A stretch of DNA of 64,000 nt from Lapidilactobacillus mulanensis (GCF_003946215.1 NZ_RHOW01000007.1:20091-84090), one strand, 5' to 3'. Positions 34,773 to 44,532 are shown, numbered from the stretch's first letter. Notes: generated by a model not told the origin, from the letters alone. Numbers and translations are program-made.

Positions 34773-35019
34773 GATATGCTCCCCCTTAAATCTGTGTGCG
34801 AGTGTATGGCTCGCAAAATTTAAAATGCATAACTATTGTTATGGCCTGAATAAAAAATGGTAGCTGGCGACGAATATCGGTTCGTTTTTATTCATCGATG
34901 TGAGTTGGCTGAAACATCAAATATTGGTCAACCAATCTTTGGCTTAATCACCTCTCTTTCCCTTATTCTCGAATTAAGTATATATAAAAAGTAATCGTTT
35001 GCATACTAAATAGGTTTAA

Positions 35020-35067
35020 TTTGAGCGTCACGTTTTGACCAGTGGTGGTCAAAATGTGACGCTCAAA
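35020..35067. promoter_or_regulatory. 22-bp inverted repeat between the WxL operon and the ABC-F gene
   Basis: TTTGAGCGTCACGTTTTG.. is matched by its complement with one mismatch, and the loop is GTGG. It lacks a clear U-tract in either useful direction, so it looks more like an operator or RNA hairpin than a terminator. It belongs to neither repeat family. The rest of the 34773-35313 gap shows no gene. Confidence 0.6.
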
Positions 35068-35220
35068 AAAGCTCATGATTATTCGGATCGTGTATTTACT
35101 TGTAACTAGCAATAACGCTTTGCACCGAACTGACAGCATGCATTTTTCAAGGCAAATTATTTGCCCACGATTCAATTAGATCTGAAGTCGCTCAATTTTC
35201 GGACAAATAACGAGATATCC

Positions 35221-35249
35221 TTGGTCTAACGGTAATTTTCTGCTAAGAT
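35221..35249 (+). promoter_or_regulatory. promoter of the ABC-F gene
   Basis: -35 TTGGTC (35221-35226), 17 bp, extended -10 TGCTAAGAT (hexamer 35244-35249). Start codon at 35314. Confidence 0.65.
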
Positions 35250-35313
35250 AGGGTGATAGTCTCAAAAACGAACAAGTTTCATTTTCAACATCAATCATAA
35301 GCGAGGTACAGAA

Positions 35314-36936
35314 TTGTTAACTGTTAATAATGTCTCCATGGTTTTCGGCGATCGTAAGCTTTACGATGACGTCAATCTCAAATTCACACCAGAAAACTGT
35401 TACGGAATTATCGGGGCAAATGGCGCTGGTAAGTCCACTTTTCTCAAGATTCTTGAAGGCAACTTGACCCCAACAACGGGAACGGTCTCCATGGGTCAAA
35501 ACGAACGCATGAGCAGCTTGAAGCAGGATCATTTCGCCTTCGACAATCAAACGGTGATCAATACCGTCTTGCAAGGCCACGAGAGTCTCTACAAGATCAT
35601 GGTCGAAAAAGACGCCCTTTATGCCAAAGCTGATTTCTCGGAAGCCGATGGGATCAAAGCCGCCGAATTAGAAGGCGACTTTGCCGAAATGGATGGTTGG
35701 AGCGCCGAAAGTGATGCCAGTCAACTCCTACAATCATTAGGGATTCCAGAAGCTAGCCACGAAAGTTTGATGAAGGAATTGCCTGAAAGCGACAAAATCA
35801 AAGTTTTGTTAGCACAGGCATTATTTGGCAAGCCCGATGTTTTACTGCTCGATGAACCCACAAACGGTTTGGATCCACAAACGATCCAATGGCTAGAAAA
35901 TTTCTTGGCTGACTATGAAAATACCGTTTTAGTCGTCAGCCATGACCGCCATTTTCTGAATGCAGTTTGCACGCATATTTGTGACGTCGACTTTGGCGCG
36001 ATCCAATTATTCGTCGGCAATTATGATTTCTGGATCCAGAGTTCCGAATTGGCACAACAATTACGCTCACAAGCTAATTCTAAAAAAGAAGAACAAATCA
36101 AACAGTTGCAAGAATTCGTGGCGCGTTTCTCGGCCAACGCTTCTAAATCGAAGCAAGCCACTTCGCGGAAGAAACAACTGGAAAAAATCACCTTGGATGA
36201 TATCAAGCCAAGTTCACGCAAGTATCCTTTCATCAAGTTCACGCCAGAACGCGAATTGGGTAAAGACTTATTACGCGTGGAAAACGTCAGCAAAACGATC
36301 GACGGTCAAAAAGTTCTCGATAATGTCAGCTTCACTTTGACCCCCGGCGATAAAACCGCCCTCATTTCGCGTTCAGACGTCACCACCAGCTTACTGATGC
36401 AAATCATTGCTGGCGAAATCAAACCCGACACAGGGACAATTACGTGGGGTGTGACGGTGAATTCTGCCTATATGCCAAAAGATTTAACGCCAATTTTTGG
36501 CGATTCAGATTTAAGTATTTTAGATTGGTTACGTCAATACGCAAGTAAAGAAGAAAGTGATAATACTTTCCTGCGCGGCTTCTTGGGCCAAATGCTGTTT
36601 AGTGGCGACGAAGTCTTGAAACAAGTCAACGTTTTATCCGGTGGTGAAAAAGTTCGTAGCTATCTGTCGAAGTTAATGTTGAGTAAAGCCAACGTGCTAC
36701 AACTCGACGATCCCACTAACCACTTGGATCTGGAAAGTATTGAAAGCTTGAACGATGCGTTGATCGGTTTCCCTGGCTCGATTATTTTCACCAGTCATGA
36801 TCACCAATTCATTCAGACAATTGCCAATCATATTATTGAAGTTGGTCCTAAAGGCGTGGTCGATCGTGCCGATATGGATTACGACGAATTCTTGGCGCAC
36901 GAAATCGCCCAAGCACAAGTTGCCAATATTTATTAG
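35314..36936 (+). CDS. ABC-F family ATPase (YkpA/YbiT-like)
   Basis: The 540-residue soluble protein has two ABC domains and no membrane segment. Domain 1: Walker A GANGAGKST (about 35-43) and LLLDEPTNGLDPQ. A linker then follows with a Lys/Gln-rich helical arm (ARFSANASKSKQATSRKKQL, about 270). Domain 2: degenerate Walker A (ALISRSDVTTSLLMQ), signature LSGGEKVRSYLSKLM and a Walker B reading LDDPTNHLDLES, with Asp in place of the catalytic Glu. These departures are common to the YkpA/YbiT branch. ABC-F proteins act on the ribosome in translation control or drug protection. The start is TTG at 35314 with GAGGT upstream. Transcribed alone. Confidence 0.88.
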   Translation: MLTVNNVSMVFGDRKLYDDVNLKFTPENCYGIIGANGAGKSTFLKILEGNLTPTTGTVSMGQNERMSSLKQDHFAFDNQTVINTVLQGHESLYKIMVEKDALYAKADFSEADGIKAAELEGDFAEMDGWSAESDASQLLQSLGIPEASHESLMKELPESDKIKVLLAQALFGKPDVLLLDEPTNGLDPQTIQWLENFLADYENTVLVVSHDRHFLNAVCTHICDVDFGAIQLFVGNYDFWIQSSELAQQLRSQANSKKEEQIKQLQEFVARFSANASKSKQATSRKKQLEKITLDDIKPSSRKYPFIKFTPERELGKDLLRVENVSKTIDGQKVLDNVSFTLTPGDKTALISRSDVTTSLLMQIIAGEIKPDTGTITWGVTVNSAYMPKDLTPIFGDSDLSILDWLRQYASKEESDNTFLRGFLGQMLFSGDEVLKQVNVLSGGEKVRSYLSKLMLSKANVLQLDDPTNHLDLESIESLNDALIGFPGSIIFTSHDHQFIQTIANHIIEVGPKGVVDRADMDYDEFLAHEIAQAQVANIY

Positions 36937-37017
36937 AATTCAAGTATCAATAATCGAACAACTGCCCGATTTAAGATATACTATTCGTACTATCTTACTT
37001 AAAAGAGGAGTCCTATT

Positions 37018-37488
37018 ATGTCCTTAGTTGTTGATTTCAAAAACGTTTCGACACAGGGTTTGGAAAGTTCACCCGTTGCCGCAAGCTTGGCTGGATTACG
37101 CGCCAACGAAGCACGCTATTTCATGAATAAATACAAGCATGAATTTACCGTTGTTCCTGCTAGTGAGAGCCAAGATGTGGTTCAATTCGTCAACACCCTA
37201 CTCAAAAACGAACGCGATTTAACTTTGTCCGCCCAACCGTTGGAGACGTCGCATTTTCAAGTTGAAAACATCGAGTATGCTTATGTGATCTATCAAGACG
37301 GTTTAATTTTGAATGTGATGTATGCCTTGGACGATCCGAAGAAACGCGCCGTGGGTTTCAAATTGTCGGAAGCCATGGAAGTGCCTGCCGAGTTGGAAGG
37401 TAAATTCAAATTTGCCCACCAGAAGTCGAAATTGGCTGGCATCATCCGCGGTTCTTATTTCGTGATCAAAGGTGATTATCACAATTAA
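37018..37488 (+). CDS. conserved protein of unknown function
   Basis: The 156-residue cytoplasmic protein has no membrane segment or signal. Segments such as GLRANEARYFMNKYKHEF and HFQVENIEYAYVIYQDGLIL look conserved in type, but I do not recognise the family. There is a strong site (AGAGGAG) 9 nt before ATG, and its own terminator follows, so it is a real gene. It lies between the ABC-F and SNF2 helicase genes. Confidence 0.7.
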   Translation: MSLVVDFKNVSTQGLESSPVAASLAGLRANEARYFMNKYKHEFTVVPASESQDVVQFVNTLLKNERDLTLSAQPLETSHFQVENIEYAYVIYQDGLILNVMYALDDPKKRAVGFKLSEAMEVPAELEGKFKFAHQKSKLAGIIRGSYFVIKGDYHN

Positions 37489-37510
37489 ATTTGATGACCA
37501 AGTTTGAAAA

Positions 37511-37555
37511 TACCCATCAATTATTTGCGCCTAAAATAATTGATGGGTTCTTTTT
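37511..37555 (+). terminator. terminator after the unknown gene at 37018
   Basis: ACCCATCAATTATTT pairs perfectly with AAATAATTGATGGGT, followed by TCTTTTTTC. Confidence 0.9.
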
Positions 37556-37718
37556 TCGTGAGTTCGGCTTAAGTAAGTGGGTAAAACCTTGAGTTTCTCA
37601 AATGATTCGCTAAAAAACTGCTATTCACGTTGATAAACTTGTAGAATAGAATCAACGTATCAGCTATGACTCAAACCACTTCAGCAAATTAAAATATTTT
37701 TTGGGAGTTTTTATAAGT

Positions 37719-40700
37719 ATGAATAGACGCATTATGCCCGTCAGAATTTGGAATCGCGGTCAGCAGATCGTGGATTTAGAACAACTGCAAATTGAATACC
37801 TCGATAATGTGGCTCAAACCGTCAACGCGACCGTCTTTGGCACCAAGGCTTATCAAGTCCGTGTTGGCACAACACCGGATCTTGATCAGTGTACCTGCCC
37901 TTTTTTCCCAGATCACCATTATTGTAAACATATCGCGGCCGTCGTTAAATTATTGAAATCGCAAAAACGTCCGGTCGAAAATTTGTTTGATCAAAATAGC
38001 GACGATCTCGAATTTAAGAATAATTTTCCTAAAAATTATTTGCAGCTCTCGAAACGATTCGAAACTTTATTGGCAACTCATCCGGAAATCGCCCGAGACG
38101 TTTACCTCGATAAACATCTCTACGATCAATTACGCGCGGACCCCACAACTTGGGACGACTACTTTGCCCCTCAAAACAGTCAGGCATTAGCTGAGCAGGC
38201 AAACACACCGGGCGCTGAAACACGCTCGTCGACTTTCGCTCACTTCAATGTGCAACCTGTCGATCAAAGTGGGCAAACATTTCTCACGGATCTACAATTA
38301 CCACAACACACTTATTTCAAACCCTTATCAGACGCCCTGCCGACTGCGCTCAACTTAGAAGTGACCTTGATGCCGCTGAAAATTCGCGAAGACTGGATGA
38401 ACCCCGAAGAAACTCGGCTCGCGATTAAACTACGAGTCGCCAGTGCGGCAGATCAAAAATTCTACGTCATCAATAATATTCGCGCCTTTTTAGAAGACTA
38501 CGCCCACAATGACAGCTATCAAACCGGCGGTAAGCGCCAATTCAAATTAACACCGACCGTTTTCTCACCTAGCGAGCAACAATTCTTGATGGCGTTGAAC
38601 AACTCTCGTGCCTGCGATCAAGTGATCGGCGATAGTCAGCCTTCCGCCAAATATTTTTTAATTCCGATCGTTAATTTCGTCGAGACTTTAAAACTCATGT
38701 CAACTTTACCCAACTTTCAATTTCAACCCAGCGAATCCGAAAGCTCGGTCAGTTATGATCAGATCGATATCAAGCCGCTTGAAGCCGAAGACGGTCTCTT
38801 AACGGCGCAACTTAATAAAGTCGAGGATGGTTATGACTTAACACTTCAACGAAACTTCGATGATTATCTGGAAGCCTACCTGACTTTTATTAGCCAGGCC
38901 ACGTTCTTCACGGCGACCAGCAACCAACTCAACATCATCAATCGCATCGATGAAAGTTATAGCCGCGTAATCGATAGCCAATCGCGTCTTAAAAATAACG
39001 CCATTCATTTTGCACTGGGTGCCGAATCAGAATTAACTAATTTCATTGCCTTTTTCAAGCAAATTGGCGAAATTGAAGTGCCCACAGAATTGATCAGTAA
39101 TCCACTGATCCCCCATTTCGACTTAGATCGCGATCAAAACGCACTCGAACTCACCCTAAGTTATCATTCCGCCGCTGAAACCGTCGACGAAGATGCCAAC
39201 CTCACGCGAGATTTCGCCATGGAAAAACAAGCCCACGATTACTTGCACAGCCTGCAATTTAACCAAGACGGTCAACGCTGGACCAAGGATTTCTCGCGCG
39301 GTGCAGATCTGTACCACTTCTTTGTGGCCGAGCTGCCCAACTTGCGTGAAAATGGCGTCGTCTCGCTGTCGCCCGAGCTACAAGATTTATTACAGGATTC
39401 GGATGACTTGGAACCGGAAGTCGCTGTTTCTACCGCCGATGGTTTGTTGGCAATCAACTTTTCGTTTGCCGGAATCGACGAGTCTGAAGTCGATCACGTT
39501 TTAGCACAACTGGATTCACAGAAGCCTTTTATTCAGCGTGATGATGGTTCGATCATTGTCATCGATGACAAACTCAAGAAAGTTTCCGCCGCTTTAACGA
39601 AAATTCGCCGGCAAGCCCATGGCAAAATCGATCATGGTCAAGTCAGGGTGCACGCTTCTCAAGCCTTCGCGTTACAAGCATCCTTAGGCAAAGATGCGAA
39701 GTTCGACGAAACCTTCCAGCAATTGATTCAGAATTTAACTCACCCCGAAGAATTCCCGATCAAAAAACAACGACCCGTCAACGCCAAATTGCGTCCTTAC
39801 CAAGAATTAGGCGTTCGTTGGTTAGAAATGTTGGACACTTATAAATTCGGCGGGATTTTAGCTGATGAAATGGGTTTGGGTAAGACGCTACAAATGATTT
39901 CTTTCCTGAATAATCATTTGGATGCGCAACAACTCGATTTGATTGTTTCACCCGCGTCGCTGATTTATAATTGGCAGGCCGAATTTAAAAAGTTCACGCC
40001 TAATATCACGGTTGAAGTCGTCGATGGCAGTAAAGAACACCGCCGAGACTTGATCAAGACGAGCAAAGCCGACGTTTTGATCACGAGTTACAATAGTGCC
40101 CGCTTAGATATCGAAGACTATCAGCAACGCACGCTCGATTATTTGGTTCTCGATGAAGCGCAATACATTAAGAATGCCAGTACCAAAACGAATCAAAGCT
40201 TGCGCAAACTCGAACCGAAAAATACATTTGCGTTGTCAGGGACACCGATCGAAAACCGCGTCGAAGAATTATGGGCGATTTTTGCACTCGTAATGCCTGG
40301 CTTGCTTCCTAGCAAAAAAGCGTTCGGCCAATTAACGCCGGCGGAAATCGCCATTCGTGTGAAACCGTTCATTCTCAGACGCGAGAAATCCGCCGTGATG
40401 ACAGAACTCCCCGCCTTGGTGGAAACGAACCTGCAAAACGAAATGACGACCGAACAGAAGACCGTTTACTTGGCGCAACTGAAACAGATGCAAGTGAAAG
40501 TCAAAGGCATGACCAGTAACAGCTTCGTTAAAAACAAACTGGCCATTCTCGCCGGTTTGACCCGCTTGCGCCAAATTTGCAACACACCCGCATTATATCT
40601 CGACGATTATCACGGCGATTCCGGCAAACTTAACCTGCTCAACGAAATTTTGCAGCAAGCCTTAGCCAATGAACGGCACATCTTGATTTTCTCGCAATTC

Positions 40701-41132
40701 ACCAGCATGCTCGACATTATCGAAGGCGAATTGAAGGCACAAGATCTCGATTGCTACGTCCTCAATGGCAGCACGAAACCTAAGGACCGTTTACAAATGG
40801 TCGATGCCTTTAACGCTGGTGAGAAAAATATCTTCCTCATTTCCTTGAAGGCCGGTGGTACTGGCTTGAATTTAACTGGCGCGGACCTCGTGATCTTAGT
40901 GGATCTCTGGTGGAATCCGGCCGTTGAAGATCAAGCCACTGCCCGTGCTCACCGTATTGGGCAAACAAAAAAGGTCGACGTTCTGCGCTTGATCACTAAA
41001 GGAACGATCGAAGAACAGATCTATCAACTTCAAGAAAAGAAACGTAATTTCGTCGATCAGATTTTGGACGGCACCGAAAACAAAGGTAGCCTCACAGAAG
41101 ACGAGATCCGTCTGATTTTGGGTATCGAATAG
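37719..41132 (+). CDS. SWIM zinc-finger SNF2 family helicase
   Basis: The protein is 1137 residues from ATG at 37719. GGGAG lies 11 nt upstream, and the alternative start at 37701 would overlap that site. An N-terminal SWIM zinc finger (CTCPFFPDHHYCKHIAAV, about residues 55-72) and a long middle region precede a C-terminal SNF2 ATPase. The ATPase has motif I ADEMGLGKT, motif II as LDEAQ, motif III ALSGTPIENR, and motifs V-VI SLKAGGTGLNLTGADLVI and ATARAHRIGQ. It is a DNA translocase of the bacterial SNF2/RapA-like type. Its role is not established, though links to DNA repair or transcription are known in relatives. Single gene, complete. Confidence 0.88.
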   Translation: MNRRIMPVRIWNRGQQIVDLEQLQIEYLDNVAQTVNATVFGTKAYQVRVGTTPDLDQCTCPFFPDHHYCKHIAAVVKLLKSQKRPVENLFDQNSDDLEFKNNFPKNYLQLSKRFETLLATHPEIARDVYLDKHLYDQLRADPTTWDDYFAPQNSQALAEQANTPGAETRSSTFAHFNVQPVDQSGQTFLTDLQLPQHTYFKPLSDALPTALNLEVTLMPLKIREDWMNPEETRLAIKLRVASAADQKFYVINNIRAFLEDYAHNDSYQTGGKRQFKLTPTVFSPSEQQFLMALNNSRACDQVIGDSQPSAKYFLIPIVNFVETLKLMSTLPNFQFQPSESESSVSYDQIDIKPLEAEDGLLTAQLNKVEDGYDLTLQRNFDDYLEAYLTFISQATFFTATSNQLNIINRIDESYSRVIDSQSRLKNNAIHFALGAESELTNFIAFFKQIGEIEVPTELISNPLIPHFDLDRDQNALELTLSYHSAAETVDEDANLTRDFAMEKQAHDYLHSLQFNQDGQRWTKDFSRGADLYHFFVAELPNLRENGVVSLSPELQDLLQDSDDLEPEVAVSTADGLLAINFSFAGIDESEVDHVLAQLDSQKPFIQRDDGSIIVIDDKLKKVSAALTKIRRQAHGKIDHGQVRVHASQAFALQASLGKDAKFDETFQQLIQNLTHPEEFPIKKQRPVNAKLRPYQELGVRWLEMLDTYKFGGILADEMGLGKTLQMISFLNNHLDAQQLDLIVSPASLIYNWQAEFKKFTPNITVEVVDGSKEHRRDLIKTSKADVLITSYNSARLDIEDYQQRTLDYLVLDEAQYIKNASTKTNQSLRKLEPKNTFALSGTPIENRVEELWAIFALVMPGLLPSKKAFGQLTPAEIAIRVKPFILRREKSAVMTELPALVETNLQNEMTTEQKTVYLAQLKQMQVKVKGMTSNSFVKNKLAILAGLTRLRQICNTPALYLDDYHGDSGKLNLLNEILQQALANERHILIFSQFTSMLDIIEGELKAQDLDCYVLNGSTKPKDRLQMVDAFNAGEKNIFLISLKAGGTGLNLTGADLVILVDLWWNPAVEDQATARAHRIGQTKKVDVLRLITKGTIEEQIYQLQEKKRNFVDQILDGTENKGSLTEDEIRLILGIE

Positions 41133-41187
41133 GAGTGGGTTTTAAATGACTGCTCATTTTCAAACCATGGTCTCTCACAACTTGAAT

Positions 41188-41303
41188 TGTGTTCGTGGCG
41201 ACTGAAATGATGTGTCTAAGTTGCCCAAGCCGAAATCCAGAACCAGGATTTTGGTTTGGGCTGCCTTAGTCAATCATTTCAAAGGCGTCGCCACTCACAA
41301 CTT
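41188..41303 (+). repeat. short palindrome, second repeat family (single unit)
   Basis: GTGGCGACTGAAATGAT pairs with the complement ATCATTTCAAAGGCGTCGCC. The inner stem CCCAAGCCGAAATCC has its complement and a loop AGAACCA. It lies between two converging genes. Confidence 0.82.
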
Positions 41304-41306
41304 GTC

Positions 41307-41756
41307 TTATGTTCTTGGTGTGCTTTCTTTTTGCAGGGTTCCATCTTGGCCGTACACTTTTAACTTGGATCCTTTATTTTGGGCGACTTCGCGTGCTCGC
41401 TTTACTGCATCCGTTTTACGTTCAAAAGTGTCACTCGCTTGTTTAGCACCTTTGGCGATCACGATCCATTGGCCATCTTCGTATTTTACCAGTTCATCCG
41501 CCGCGATCAGCTCTGGGTTTCCTTTGCTTTCGTGGCGATCATGCTTCGTGGGCGCCACCTCTTTACCAAAGTCGGATTTTTCGGCGACACTCGCATTTGC
41601 GATCCACTTTTCTGCTTGACTCATGGCAATCGGAATCGCCCGGTCATCCTCATAGCCCTCCGCTAATAAGGCGTTGGCAATGTCGATGGCTTTTTTTCGT
41701 TCTAGTTTTGATAAATTCTTCATGGAATTTGGATAATCTTTCAGATCCCAAGGCAT
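41307..41756 (-). CDS. DUF2188 domain protein
   Basis: The 149-residue protein starts at ATG 41756 with GAGGAG upstream. The frame extends further, but the extension has no support. The N-terminal part (DLKDYPNSMKNLSKLERKKA, then AMSQAEKWI) resembles the ChaB-like/ plasmid-type segment often fused to DUF2188. The C-terminal DUF2188 module is DGQWIVIAKGAKQASDTF...DAVKRAREVAQNKGSKLKVYG. It is a soluble, charged protein of unknown role, sometimes stress-associated. Its stop codon lies at the edge of a palindrome. Confidence 0.78.
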   Translation of the reverse strand: MPWDLKDYPNSMKNLSKLERKKAIDIANALLAEGYEDDRAIPIAMSQAEKWIANASVAEKSDFGKEVAPTKHDRHESKGNPELIAADELVKYEDGQWIVIAKGAKQASDTFERKTDAVKRAREVAQNKGSKLKVYGQDGTLQKESTPRT

Positions 41757-41934
41757 TTGATCACTCCTCTTCAATTTAGGTAAGCCGTTATCTTTAGTGT
41801 AACCAATTGAAAAAGTTGAAGATAGCAATATGCGATGGCTGAGCGACGATATTTTCGACAATCTCATTATTTTTCCTGTGGCAATCAATGATCTATAATG
41901 AAAACAAAGCGTTTATAAAAATGGAGGAACTGAC

Positions 41935-43278
41935 ATGGCTCAAGATATTCAAACATTTGATACGATCATTATCGGCGCCGGACCCGGCGGTTCAGCAGCG
42001 GCTTATCCATTAGCCACAACCCAAAAAGTCCTAGTGATCGAAAACGACTTGTGGGGTGGAACGTGTCCTAATCGCGGTTGCGATCCAAAAAAGATGCTTT
42101 ATTCTGCGGTTGAAGTACGTGACCGCGCCCGCAATTTGCAAGGCTCGGGACTTAACGGCCTGCCTGCGATCGATTGGCCGGAACTGATGGCTTTCAAGCG
42201 TGCCTACACTGACCATGTCCCTGCGGATACATTAAGTGGTTTAAAGGCGGCAAATATTGCGACTGTGCATGGTCGTCCCCACTTTATTTCTGAAAACCAA
42301 TTGAAAATTAATGAAACCATTTATCAAGCCGATCATTTCATCCTTGCCACCGGACAAGCACCGGTAGTTCCTAACATACCCGGTCACGAATATTTACAAA
42401 CCAGCACCGACTTTCTAAACTTATCGGAATTGCCCGAACGTATCGCTTTTGTCGGGGGTGGCTATGTTGCCATTGAATTGGCAAACATTGCCGCTAGCAG
42501 TGGCGCGGAAGTTCATCTCCTGCAACATAATCAGCACATCTTGCGCGACTTCCCCGAAGATTATACCCAACTCCTGTCTGCGGCGATGACCACAAATGGC
42601 GTGACTTTCCATTGGGATACCGAATTAGATGGCGTCACTGAAACCGATGACGGTCTCCTACTCACGACCAATCAAAAAATGCTGGAAGTCGATGCCGTTT
42701 TCGTGGCAATGGGCCGTCAACCTCAACTAGCTACTTTAAACTTGGCAGCCGCTAAAGTTTCGGTTGAAGATAAAGGCTTAGTCGTCAACAATCATTTGCA
42801 AACGACGAATGAAAGAATCTATGGTGTGGGTGACGTGCTCCTGAAAAAGCAACCGAAGCTCACACCCGTCGCTAGTTTCGAAGGCCGTTATGTTGCCCAA
42901 GCCATTCTGAACGACAAGGTTGCACCGATCACCTACCCAACAATTCCCCAAGTGGTTTACGCGAGCCCACAAATTGCTCAGGTCGGTGTTAAGCTTGATT
43001 TTGCTAAAGAACATGCGGATCAATATCGGATCGTCGCACAAGACGTTTCGAAATGGTACACATTCAATCGCATCAAGGAACCAACGGCACGGGTCACCAC
43101 GATCATCGATCAAATATCCAACCTGTTAGTTGGTGCGGTGGTTTACGCCAGTATCGCCGAGGAATTGATCAATGACTTAACCGCCTTGATTAATCAGCAC
43201 ACCACTCAAGAACAACTCAGTCAACAAATCATGGCTTATCCAACGCCCGCAAGTGATTTGACCTACTATTACGGTTAA
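41935..43278 (+). CDS. class I pyridine nucleotide-disulfide oxidoreductase, glutathione-reductase-like
   Basis: The 447-residue flavoprotein has an FAD-binding IIIGAGPGGSAAAYPLA (about 11-27), a redox-active C-x4-C in WGGTCPNRGCDPKK (about 38-51), a NAD(P)H site FVGGGYVAIELANIAASSG (about 173) and the second FAD motif IYGVGDV (about 298). The C-terminal dimerisation domain is present. The usual HPTxxE catalytic pair at the C terminus is replaced by AYPTPASD, so the base His is missing and the Glu is changed. It may be a disulfide, coenzyme A-disulfide or metal reductase rather than a true glutathione reductase. GGAGG precedes ATG. A terminator follows. Confidence 0.85.
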   Translation: MAQDIQTFDTIIIGAGPGGSAAAYPLATTQKVLVIENDLWGGTCPNRGCDPKKMLYSAVEVRDRARNLQGSGLNGLPAIDWPELMAFKRAYTDHVPADTLSGLKAANIATVHGRPHFISENQLKINETIYQADHFILATGQAPVVPNIPGHEYLQTSTDFLNLSELPERIAFVGGGYVAIELANIAASSGAEVHLLQHNQHILRDFPEDYTQLLSAAMTTNGVTFHWDTELDGVTETDDGLLLTTNQKMLEVDAVFVAMGRQPQLATLNLAAAKVSVEDKGLVVNNHLQTTNERIYGVGDVLLKKQPKLTPVASFEGRYVAQAILNDKVAPITYPTIPQVVYASPQIAQVGVKLDFAKEHADQYRIVAQDVSKWYTFNRIKEPTARVTTIIDQISNLLVGAVVYASIAEELINDLTALINQHTTQEQLSQQIMAYPTPASDLTYYYG

Positions 43279-43287
43279 CGCATGTAT

Positions 43288-43327
43288 AAAAATAGCACCG
43301 ACCAATAATGGTCGATGCTATTTTTGT
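43288..43327 (+). terminator. terminator after the disulfide oxidoreductase gene
   Basis: AAAATAGCACCGACC pairs with GGTCGATGCTATTTT, with five T at the end. Confidence 0.88.
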
Positions 43328-43417
43328 GTGCTGTATTACAACTCTTGGGGGGAGAACTTTGTGCACACCGTCAAAGTCCTTAAGTTGTAATTAAAATAAA
43401 ATGATCCTTGAAAAAAC

Positions 43418-44475
43418 AACGATGATCCGAATCCAAAGCGACCATAATTACGCGAACCCGTCAATAATTGGCCATCACTGACCGAATTTTTCCAACGTGT
43501 TCAGCGGATTCAATTGCCATATCGACACGTCACGAAAACAACGTGATTTTCGAAATTTGCAACGAGCCTAACGGTAACACCACCTGGGCACAGATCAAGC
43601 AGTATGCCACGGCGGTGATTCCGGCGATCCGCAAATATTCTAACGCGGTGATCATCGTTGGCACGCCAACTTGGTCCCAAGATGTGGATGCCGCCGCCAA
43701 AAGTCCACTCAGCCAGTTCAAGAACGTCATGTACGCCTTCCATTTCTACGCAGCAACTCATGGCGCGACCTTGCGGGCAAAACTACAAACCGCTCTCGAT
43801 GCCAAATTGCCGGTCTTCGTCAGTGAGTTCGGGGTTTCTGAAGCGTCTGGAACTGGCAAGATCGATTTAAACTCAGGTGATCAATGGCTCAATTATTTCG
43901 ACCAGCATCACCTCAGTTACACCATGTGGAGTTTCTCGAACAAGGACGAATCTTCTGCGATGATCAAATCGACCGTGACTAAAACAAGTGGATTCACTTC
44001 TGCCGACCTGACCCCTGCTGGCAATTGGTATCTTAAACGGCTCGCAAAGGATGCTAGTGATACTTCCTCACAGAATGCAGCTACTGATTCAAGCAAGAGC
44101 CAGAATGTCACAGACAGCCAAGAAACGACCAAATCGAGCACATCGAATACGAGCGCGACGAATCAAGGATTGACGGTAACTCAAGTTAAATCTTGGCAGA
44201 CCAATGATGCCACTCAGACGCAACTCGGCGTGGCTTATAATAATACTGCTAAGAAGACGGCCAGTGGTTGGCAGATCAAACTCGTCTTCAAACAGACTGT
44301 CACAGTCAAAGATCATTGGAACTGTAATTTTTCCGTGAAAAATAAAACCGTGACGCTGACTCCTGTTGACTACAATCAGAAATTGACCGCAGACCAAAGT
44401 TTGAAAGATATTGGTCTGATTGTCCAAGCTGATCAAGTGGCACAGGTTTCAACTCAAACGATCAGCTTAAAATAA
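43418..44475 (+). pseudogene. broken GH5_2 cellulase (endoglucanase) with CBM2-like C terminus
   Basis: From 43504 the frame reads STRHENNVIFEICNEPNG, VIIVGTPTWSQDV, NVMYAFHFYAATHG, PVFVSEFGVSEASG and WSFSNKDESSA. These align closely with Bacillus subtilis EglS and include both catalytic Glu (NEP and EFG). A Ser/Thr linker and a CBM2-like module (GWQIKLVFKQ, DHWNCNFSV) follow. Upstream, another frame still reads NNDDPNPK at 43418 and FFQRV near 43493, matching the preceding EglS region, but an in-frame TAA (43445) and a frameshift near 43497 separate them. The first 150 or so residues and any signal peptide are gone. The ATG at 43468 is an artefact of the shift. It is a decayed secreted cellulase, probably from a plant-associated past. 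Confidence 0.82.
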
Positions 44476-44482
44476 GTGAATA

Positions 44483-44532
44483 CAAAAATCCTCCGGGTCG
44501 CCTCTAATTGGCTTCCTGAAGGATTTTTTTGA
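44483..44532 (+). terminator. terminator after the cellulase remnant
   Basis: AATCCT..GG pairs with CC..AGGATT, followed by seven T. It survives although the gene is broken. Confidence 0.75.

Noticed and set aside
36360..36720. Degenerate second ATPase domain of the ABC-F protein as a sign of decay
   Set aside because: The altered Walker A and LDDPTNHLD are, as far as I recall, normal in the YkpA/YbiT branch.
43468..44475. An intact 335-residue GH5 protein starting at the ATG at 43468
   Set aside because: The first residues come from a shifted frame, the catalytic domain lacks its first half and any signal peptide, and upstream remnants in another frame show decay.
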